A stretch of 38,497 nt of DNA. Origin: Paludibacteraceae bacterium. Lineage in GTDB: Bacteria > Bacteroidota > Bacteroidia > Bacteroidales > Paludibacteraceae. The position numbers and the translations under genes were made by a program. The stretch spans positions 1 to 38,497 of the forward strand of contig JAKSKY010000012.1 of assembly GCA_024401515.1 (NCBI GenBank), written 5' to 3'. The notes under the pieces are model-generated. The model worked only from the letters and a program-made list of their open reading frames with translations, was not told where the DNA came from and did no database searches. Position 1 is the first letter of the stretch; the number at the start of each line of letters is the position of its first letter. Below are positions 31,557-38,497 of this stretch, in pieces.

Positions 31557-34500
31557 TTATCTTCTTATCAACGTGAAATGTCCAGCGAATTGACGACTGA
31601 TTTCCTCTATTTCGATCAGATACCAGTAGTCTGTGGATGGCATCTCATGGCCGTTATAGGTTCCATCCCATCCATCCGCCTTGGCGCCTAGGTACTCTGC
31701 CAATAGTTTTCCGTAACGGTCGAAGATCTTTACGGTGGCGTTTGGATATACTTGGGCTAAGTTGCCGACGATCCAAGTGTCTTTCACGCCATCTCCATTA
31801 GGGGAGAACCATGGATCGATCATAATGGACGGTGCCATTACTTCGAACGACATGGAACTTTTGCATCCCTTTTCATCTTGGACGTAGGCGATGTGTTTGC
31901 TGAACTTTAGATTGTCGAAGAGGCTGGATTCTGAACGTGTGTCATCCATGTCCACCCAATATGTGAAGGCGCCCGTGCCTTTGCCTGGAACGGTAATGAT
32001 GTTGCGTTCCCGGATGCCAGTGGAGTCTATGGCTGAAATCTCTGGTAATGAGGTGATGGCCAATGTGTAACTCTCTTCCGCTTTACATGTGCCTCGCGTC
32101 ATCTCCAAATCATATGTTGTGGTTTGGATAGGCTGGTCATGGAGTGTCTCTTCGGAAGATTTCGTTTCACCCAAAGCGCTCCATGTGTATTGGCTGGCTT
32201 GGTAGGAGGATGCGTCTAATTTTACTTTGGAACCTTCGCAGATCGATTCCGGTCCGGTGATTTGACCACTCAAAGGCTCATCCACCTTCACAGTTACCGT
32301 GTATTCCTTCTGGTCTTTACAGAACTCGTTGTATGCCACCACCTTGTAAGCATATACGGATTGGTGGTCTGTGCCATTGTTGTAAATTGGCTTGGCCGTA
32401 ATGGATTCGCTCTCTCTTCCGCTTGTGATGGTAGGGTCCTCTTTCCATGAAATGGTGGTTCCCTCTGGCGCGACATCCGAAACGCTTAATACGGTCTCCT
32501 CTCCCTCGCAGATGGTTGGCGTCTCCGGTAATTTGACGCTGATGGCAGGAATTACGTTGACATGGATGGTCGTGTCTTCCTGTTGTTCCCTGTATTTGAA
32601 TATGATTTTATAGGTGGCGGATGATTCTCCCATGATCAGAAGCTGCAATTTGCCGTTCTTTAGCGTAAGCTTATCTTCCGTGTATTTTGTTGTGGAACCA
32701 TCCATTTCCCGTTCCACATACAATTCATGCTTCACGCCCTTCGCCTCTTGACGGAATGCGCCAGTGCCCGTTGTGTCTATCTCCATGACGGAAGTGCTGT
32801 TCTCACACATGGTTGCGGTTAGCTCCACCTTTAAATGAAGCAATGCGTCCACCCATACTGTAGCTGAGGTTTGGGCGGAACAATAGGCTGGGTCGGACAA
32901 CTCGATGGTGTAGGTGTGGTCCGTATCGATCGCTGGGATGGTGTAGCTTGTGGCGGAGGATTCTTGGAGGATTTCTCCCTTCTCTACCCATGCGATCTTT
33001 TCTACCGACGATGGTATTACCCCTTGGAGGGTGATGGTGTAATCTTGACTGCGAGGAGCGATCATCTCCGCCTCGAAATCATTGACTTGAATGTATGGTA
33101 GAACATCCAATTTCTTGGAATCGCCCTTTCTCGTACAACCTCCATTGGTGACAACATAGGCATACTGGCCTTCGTCATTTTTCTCGGTAACTTTTGCTTG
33201 TGTATAGGTCGCTTCATTGCCTCCTGTTAGGATGCTTCCGTTCAAGTACCACTGGATTCGAGGTGTGTATCCGCTACCGGCGGTCACTGTAATCTTATCG
33301 GTGAAGCTTTCATATTCGCATAGAGAAATTTCCTCTGGAGAAGGTGTTACAGAGAATGGTTGGTTGTGTACCAAAATTTGCGCCGATGTGTTACATTGAT
33401 TGATGTAACGAACCTCGTATACCAAGTCCGACGCTTTGTCTGAAGCCTCAATCTTTAGGGAGGCTCCCTCTCCGATCTTTTTGTTGTCCAAATACCATGC
33501 GTAGTCGCCCTCGCTCTTTTCGTAGTCGACGCTTAATGTGACATCTCCACCACAAGTGTAGACTTCCCTCTCCACATCATCCTTGAATCCGTTGGTTGGT
33601 AGGGAAGTGTTGCCGTTTTCTATCTCCTCTGAAATAGTCATGGTTCCTACAACAGGACCGTCACCTACTGTGACATAGAATGAGTCCGAGGTCATTTCGC
33701 AGGTATTGGCGATTGCCTTCACAACGAAACCGTATCGGGTACCGACTTTGTTCGATGTCTCGAAACTGTAACTCTCTCCTTTGTGCGCTGAAGCGATGCC
33801 TGTGCCTGAAATTTCATAAGAGACGCTTGGCGCATATTCATCGGACTTGGCCTTTAAATCCACCTGTGTCAAAGGACATGCGGTGGTTGGACTGTCATAG
33901 AAGTAAGGTTGAGTCAAATGGTCGATTTGCACCTTGATTTCGGATGGCTCGCTATAGCAGGTGGCATTCTCCACTATGATGTTGTCGTCCTTAGTCGCGA
34001 TGGAGTAGGATAACTCTACGGTATAATCGCCGGATGCATCCACGCTGCTCTCCACCTCTTTGGATGCGTCGTTTTTGTAGACTGGAGTTAGTTTGCCCAC
34101 TTGGTCTGGATTCGACACGCTCCATCCTGCGGACAAATCCACCTCGCCGTCGCACTGTGCGGGGATCTCCTCCGGCGTGATTTGTGGTTTAGGATATACC
34201 GTTACCGTTACCTTCGTAGGGGCGCTCTCCGCTTTGGTGTCCGGATCGTATTGCGTTACGTAGTAGTCATATGTTGTTTGCTTATGTGCGGTTACCTTGG
34301 CCTCAGACACGGATGGATCGTAAGGATTGTCAGTGACAAACTTCGCGTCTGTGCTGGTGGTAGGATCTGTGGTTCCGTACCAACGTATTTCATACGTTTT
34401 AGGGTTGGATGGATCCATTTGATCGGCCGTAGCTTCCAATTTAGGGAAGGCGTCACCCTCACAAACGAACGCGTCTTTCGCAAGCGGTGGAAGCGCATCG

Positions 34501-37500
34501 CTGATTCGGATGGTCAAAAGCACAGGTGTGCTAGGACATGCCAATGGATTGCTCTTGTCGATGCGGGTGACATAACAGTAGAGTGTGGCTGTTCCTCCCG
34601 CCAATGTGTTGACGTCGTAGTTGGGTTGAGGGGCTTTCACCTCCCAATCCTCTGGGTTGGTGCTAGGCAATGAACTGCTCTCTGAAATGGTTGAATATTT
34701 GTATGTATAACCCTCCTCTTCCGTCCAATAGGATGTCTTTTCGGTCAATGCGGGGAAGTTGTTGCTTGCGTCCGCATCAGACTTGATGTATTGGATAGTG
34801 GCCGAACTAGGAGCGGATGATTCGTAGACATTCACGAAGATGTTTGCCTTCTCAGAACTTTCACAGGTGGTAATACCATCTGGTAAAGTGTAGGTGGCGG
34901 TCACACCGTAAGTGTGCTTGCCAGCCTCCTCTGTGGATGGTGTCGGTGCGGTGGTGACGCCTGTTGTAGCATCCTCCTCGTACCACAAGTAACCATTAGC
35001 CTTGATGTAATCGGAGGTGCTTGCCGCCGCGCTTGCCGTTAATTGGCTTGGTGTGTCGCCCACACAATAATTGATTTCGTCCTCGTCCAATTCAGGTACA
35101 CCATATACTTCCACAACAATGGTGGCCGGATCACTCTCATTGTTTCCTAAATGAGGGTTGAAGGCGGTGTGCGGTTGGTTAGGAGTCTTGAACTTTGTGT
35201 CCTTTTGGGTGACATAGTAGGTCTGTTTTCCTGCTGCCGTCGTGTTGACTGCGGTTGGGGTAGAGGAACCTTTGTTTTCGTTGTCTTCGTACCAAACCAA
35301 TTCATAATCGGAAGCGTCTCTGCCATCCGCGGGATTGATCTCCGCCAATGTCGCTAAATCAACAGTTGAATTGACACAAACCACGGTGTCTCGTGTCTTA
35401 GGGGATGGCATGGAGGTGATGACGACGGTTACCTTGGCGGTGTCGCTCTCACATCCCTCTTCTGAAACTTGGGTGACCCAATATTCGAAAGTGCCTGCCG
35501 CTGACAAGGGCAATTCGGGCGCTTTGTCGCTTGCGCTTCCTGGATATTTATTGTACCAGTTGAGGCTGTTTTTGCCTGTTGCTGTCGCTGCCCCCGTGAA
35601 ATCGGCGTTGCCGGAACCGATGGCCAAGTTTAAATCCTTGGTCTTGGGTTTGTCTGGAATCGCGTTGTATGCGATGGTGACGCTCGCTTCTGGGCTTTCG
35701 CAATATCCCTTCGCAATGGCTGTCACCTTTAATTCTCCTACTTCGGTCTCTCCTTTAAAGGTGGTCTCTCCGCTTGCGAGGGTGAATTCCGCACCGTCCA
35801 ATGTGGCGGTTATCGTCGCGGTGGATGGCGTGACATTAGTCGTCAGCATAGATTCCCCGCAGAGGGTGTCGAGCAATAACTCTACCTCGGCGGTAGGGTT
35901 CACGTCCATGGTGTATTTGCGCTTGCCTTTGCAACCATCAGCGGAATAGCCGATGAAGTAGATGCTGGTTTTCTCCGATAATTCGAACGTGTAATCTTTG
36001 TCCGCCTCCTCTTTGGAGAGTTCGGTGAGGTCATTCTCTTTGTCGTCTTGCCATTTCCAAGAGACTATTTCGTCATTCTCGACACCCTTTAGGGTTACTT
36101 CCGCTCCCTTACAATCTGAGCCTGTGAAATCGTTACCCATGTCGATGTCTCCCGCACGGGTGATGATGAATGGATCTGAAATGGAGTAGTCGCTACAATC
36201 GTCGCCTGTGATCACGGCGTTCGGATTCTCCCAGAATGCGTCCAAGGCTGAGGAGGAACCTACTATCACACGGATTTGGATTTCCTCCGCTTTCGCGAAC
36301 TCTTTGGTCTCCACACTATAGGAAGCCTTGTCGATATTGGCTAGGTTGCTCCATGTCTTTCCTCCATCCACACTAGCTTGGTAGAGGAATCTGGCGATGC
36401 CTCCGAAGTAGTCCTCCAACAATTTGCTGGTAGGCGCCTGTACGGTGATGGTGGCATCTGAACAGATGGTGGTGTCCTGCGTGAAGTTCTCCAAGTCTGA
36501 ATAGATGTTGATGGATGGAGGTGCGCAGGTCATGAACTTGATGTCGTCGATGATCAAGTCGTTTCCTTTCTCCCAGTATTGCCCATCGTTGCATCTGCTG
36601 CCGCAATCCGCTACCACTTGCATAACGACGGAGGTGGCATCTTTTACAATGATATCCTCAATCTTCATTTGAATCCATCCACCATTGGCGCTGGCCAATA
36701 CATTCTCTTGTTTGCCGTATACAGTGGATAAGTCTGTACTCATGATGTAGATGGAGACGTATGGATCCTGTCCGCCACTCATGTTGGCGATGTAGGTCTC
36801 GAATGTCAACTCCTTGTTGGCGCACAAACCGTCGATTTGTGATTGGAAAATTGGACCTGAATAGCCCGAAGTGCCTGTTGCCGCTTGGTAATTCTTGTTC
36901 ACGTTGATGAAAAGTGCCGCACCGTTGGCGTTGCCGTCAAGGGCGGAGGTGTGGTCGGCTACTACACCATTCATCCATTCGGCCATGGTGTATGGGTCAT
37001 TGTCGTTGGTGTAATAACCCTTAGGTGTAGGTACGATTACGGCGTAGGTTCCATCGTTGATTTGGCCTCCTTTGATAGCACCTGACTTGGATCCTGTTGT
37101 TCCGCTCGCATCGTCATAGTCGTGCATTGGAATGTTGAAGGAGGTGTTGGTGCGGTAACTGAAATCAACTTTTGACTCATCTCCATCTTTGTTTACGTAG
37201 GTGTAGGCATCCTTGAAGTGTCCGAAATCTTCGAAGAATACTGTTTTTCTGGAAGCGGGTTTATTGTTTACTTCGCAGCAAACGACAGGTTCCACGTCGA
37301 ATGGCTCGGTCATGATGCCATCCATGGTACAGCGTACAGATCCCTTCTTCATGATCTCCTGCATCACACTCTTTCCTGTTCCGATGACGCTCCAACCGCT
37401 ACCGTCGTTCCATTCCCACTTGTAGGAGGATGCGTTATACTCTTTGTTAAGGGAGAAGAGCGCTTGCTCTCCTTGACATACTTTGGATCCTTGGGAGGAT

Positions 37501-38225
37501 TTGATGACTGGGTTAAGACATCCTTGGATTTTCAAACCGGAGAAGATGATATAGTCATATTCATTGAAATTATATCCTGTTTGGATGATGAATGTGACGC
37601 TGCTCTCTGACGCTCCGAGCTTGTATTCGTAGTCGATGGCGACCTCCCCTTTGTCGTAGGGTACTGCGAGATTTTTCATGTCGCCGGCGGTACCTACCTG
37701 GAGGTTGGGACTGTTTTCGTTCTTCCAATTATAAGTTTTTCCGCCATCGTAGGATACTCTATGGAACCCGTCGTCCTCATCCGCATAGACCACACTTACG
37801 CTTCCAGTCACCTTTACGGTGGTGCCCGGCTTGATGTTGGTGACGGTGAAGGTGAGCAGTTGTGCTAGTTTGTCACATTTTAGTGAGGTCACCATCACGG
37901 GCTGGTCCATCATCGGGAATGTCTTGACTAAGCGGGGAAGGGAATCTGTCACCGCATAGACAAAGCGGGTGGAATCGGGGTGGAACGCATGGGCGGAATC
38001 CGCCAATGTGGCTGATGTGCCTAAAAAGTTACCCATCGGGCCATCCAATTCGACGTTGCTTATGGAATAGTAATAATCTCCGTCATGTCCCATAGAGGGT
38101 TTGAAAGAGGTTGAACCCGCTAAATTGGGACAGTCTTGGGCGAAAGTGTTCACACAAGCGCAACATGCCAAAAGAGTCGTGATCACATGACTGATTAGCC
38201 TTCTATTTATGCTTTTATAGTTCAT
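31557..38225 (-). CDS. Giant secreted Ig-like protein with gliding-motility (T9SS type B) C-terminal domain
   Basis: A 2222-aa exported protein. The signal peptide (about 1-30, ending VNTFAQ) supports the ATG at 38225; 14 further residues would need a TTG start at 38267. An N-terminal beta-rich region (about 30-320) is followed by a jelly-roll-like module (about 330-590, FFEDFGHFKDAY to DDIKFMTCAPP). Next come many Ig-like domains, each with a Cys near its start (VCVNSTVDL, YCVGDTPSQL, VCEGDAFPKL, ICEGEETVLSV, ICEGSKVKLDA) and a late Trp. The last 85 residues (about 2138-2222) start WFSPNGDGVKDTW and end FAGHFTLIRR. This is the gliding motility-associated type B sorting domain handled by the type IX system. 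The likely role is a surface adhesin or fibre; no enzyme motif is seen. In many Bacteroidetes such proteins lie beside a PorP/SprF gene, but none is in view. Confidence 0.9.
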   Translation of the reverse strand: MNYKSINRRLISHVITTLLACCACVNTFAQDCPNLAGSTSFKPSMGHDGDYYYSISNVELDGPMGNFLGTSATLADSAHAFHPDSTRFVYAVTDSLPRLVKTFPMMDQPVMVTSLKCDKLAQLLTFTVTNIKPGTTVKVTGSVSVVYADEDDGFHRVSYDGGKTYNWKNENSPNLQVGTAGDMKNLAVPYDKGEVAIDYEYKLGASESSVTFIIQTGYNFNEYDYIIFSGLKIQGCLNPVIKSSQGSKVCQGEQALFSLNKEYNASSYKWEWNDGSGWSVIGTGKSVMQEIMKKGSVRCTMDGIMTEPFDVEPVVCCEVNNKPASRKTVFFEDFGHFKDAYTYVNKDGDESKVDFSYRTNTSFNIPMHDYDDASGTTGSKSGAIKGGQINDGTYAVIVPTPKGYYTNDNDPYTMAEWMNGVVADHTSALDGNANGAALFINVNKNYQAATGTSGYSGPIFQSQIDGLCANKELTFETYIANMSGGQDPYVSIYIMSTDLSTVYGKQENVLASANGGWIQMKIEDIIVKDATSVVMQVVADCGSRCNDGQYWEKGNDLIIDDIKFMTCAPPSINIYSDLENFTQDTTICSDATITVQAPTSKLLEDYFGGIARFLYQASVDGGKTWSNLANIDKASYSVETKEFAKAEEIQIRVIVGSSSALDAFWENPNAVITGDDCSDYSISDPFIITRAGDIDMGNDFTGSDCKGAEVTLKGVENDEIVSWKWQDDKENDLTELSKEEADKDYTFELSEKTSIYFIGYSADGCKGKRKYTMDVNPTAEVELLLDTLCGESMLTTNVTPSTATITATLDGAEFTLASGETTFKGETEVGELKVTAIAKGYCESPEASVTIAYNAIPDKPKTKDLNLAIGSGNADFTGAATATGKNSLNWYNKYPGSASDKAPELPLSAAGTFEYWVTQVSEEGCESDTAKVTVVITSMPSPKTRDTVVCVNSTVDLATLAEINPADGRDASDYELVWYEDNENKGSSTPTAVNTTAAGKQTYYVTQKDTKFKTPNQPHTAFNPHLGNNESDPATIVVEVYGVPELDEDEINYCVGDTPSQLTASAAASTSDYIKANGYLWYEEDATTGVTTAPTPSTEEAGKHTYGVTATYTLPDGITTCESSEKANIFVNVYESSAPSSATIQYIKSDADASNNFPALTEKTSYWTEEEGYTYKYSTISESSSLPSTNPEDWEVKAPQPNYDVNTLAGGTATLYCYVTRIDKSNPLACPSTPVLLTIRISDALPPLAKDAFVCEGDAFPKLEATADQMDPSNPKTYEIRWYGTTDPTTSTDAKFVTDNPYDPSVSEAKVTAHKQTTYDYYVTQYDPDTKAESAPTKVTVTVYPKPQITPEEIPAQCDGEVDLSAGWSVSNPDQVGKLTPVYKNDASKEVESSVDASGDYTVELSYSIATKDDNIIVENATCYSEPSEIKVQIDHLTQPYFYDSPTTACPLTQVDLKAKSDEYAPSVSYEISGTGIASAHKGESYSFETSNKVGTRYGFVVKAIANTCEMTSDSFYVTVGDGPVVGTMTISEEIENGNTSLPTNGFKDDVEREVYTCGGDVTLSVDYEKSEGDYAWYLDNKKIGEGASLKIEASDKASDLVYEVRYINQCNTSAQILVHNQPFSVTPSPEEISLCEYESFTDKITVTAGSGYTPRIQWYLNGSILTGGNEATYTQAKVTEKNDEGQYAYVVTNGGCTRKGDSKKLDVLPYIQVNDFEAEMIAPRSQDYTITLQGVIPSSVEKIAWVEKGEILQESSATSYTIPAIDTDHTYTIELSDPAYCSAQTSATVWVDALLHLKVELTATMCENSTSVMEIDTTGTGAFRQEAKGVKHELYVEREMDGSTTKYTEDKLTLKNGKLQLLIMGESSATYKIIFKYREQQEDTTIHVNVIPAISVKLPETPTICEGEETVLSVSDVAPEGTTISWKEDPTITSGRESESITAKPIYNNGTDHQSVYAYKVVAYNEFCKDQKEYTVTVKVDEPLSGQITGPESICEGSKVKLDASSYQASQYTWSALGETKSSEETLHDQPIQTTTYDLEMTRGTCKAEESYTLAITSLPEISAIDSTGIRERNIITVPGKGTGAFTYWVDMDDTRSESSLFDNLKFSKHIAYVQDEKGCKSSMSFEVMAPSIMIDPWFSPNGDGVKDTWIVGNLAQVYPNATVKIFDRYGKLLAEYLGAKADGWDGTYNGHEMPSTDYWYLIEIEEISRQFAGHFTLIRR

Positions 38226-38304
38226 AAACTTTGTATTAATCAATATACAACAAGATATATTTAACAATCGTAATATGTGCGTGTCTGTTTTCTAAAATTC
38301 TCGC

Positions 38305-38336
38305 TAAAGGTATATTTAAAATATGATAGAAACAAA
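38305..38336 (-). promoter_or_regulatory. Candidate promoter of the giant T9SS protein
   Basis: Minus strand: TTTG (38333-38336), 20 bases, TACCTTTA (38305-38312). The -7 box differs from TAnnTTTG only in its last base. The leader would be about 75 bases. Confidence 0.5.
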
Positions 38337-38497
38337 TTTTGTCTCCTATTCTATTGGGTTTGAAAGACATTTATGACTTTGAAAACAAATATTTTAAGAA
38401 TCTCCAAACATGTGCATTAAATAGGCATAGGTAGATGCTAATTTTGTCCTCGTAAGCAAACGATAAAAATGCTTAAAATTGATATGTAAAATCATAT
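38337..38497. other. Intergenic end of the window
   Basis: AT-rich, no gene seen. On the plus strand TAATTTTG (38439-38446) matches the -7 consensus and could serve a gene beginning beyond the window; no -33 element stands at the proper spacing. Confidence 0.4.

Noticed and set aside
38226-38267. Upstream extension of the giant T9SS protein by 14 residues
   Set aside because: It would need a TTG start and would place extra residues before a normal signal peptide; the ATG at 38225 is the better start.

Overview
The window reads as a chromosomal segment of a Bacteroidales bacterium (phylum Bacteroidota), probably an uncultured host-associated lineage. Three proteins carry type IX secretion sorting domains. 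There is a Bacteroides-type serine palmitoyltransferase, lipoprotein and DUF families typical of the phylum, and repeated use of the Bacteroidetes promoter (TTTG, about 19 nt, TAnnTTTG). I saw no tRNA, rRNA, CRISPR array or insertion sequence.

Layout. (1) 1-4600: an accessory restriction-modification module. One 857-aa protein fuses a C5-cytosine and an N6-adenine methyltransferase. Three bases downstream, a 566-aa protein joins an MnlI-like HNH nuclease to a C-terminal LexA/UmuD-type S24 peptidase. A long imperfect inverted repeat lies upstream. (2) 4650-6681, minus: queF-queC-queD-queE, making preQ1 for tRNA queuosine. (3) 6789-11707, minus: alaS, then kdsA (Kdo-8-phosphate synthase) and a MATE efflux pump that appears to start at TTG. 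(4) 11895-13851, plus: M23 cell-wall peptidase, MerR regulator, TRIC-family membrane protein. (5) 13977-16710: a T9SS-sorted secreted protein and a two-domain surface lipoprotein. (6) 16819-22905: serine palmitoyltransferase, DUF4494 protein, YggS, and two tandem acyl-CoA ligases; several of these handle acyl chains or PLP. (7) 23045-25719: an undescribed coiled-coil protein paired with a DUF4112-like membrane protein. (8) 25854-28379: ilvE and a secreted SGNH hydrolase. (9) 28460-31384, minus: topoisomerase I with a basic histone-like tail and a small unknown protein. (10) 31557-38225, minus: a 2222-aa secreted Ig-like protein with a gliding-motility-type C-terminal domain.

The most interesting item is the restriction-modification module. 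The nuclease carries a Cys-Gly pair, a Ser and a Lys spaced much as in UmuD. This suggests that the restriction enzyme may be cleaved or controlled by a DNA-damage-type proteolytic switch. The host genes follow ordinary Bacteroidales patterns; the module differs from them in base and codon use by eye and looks acquired.
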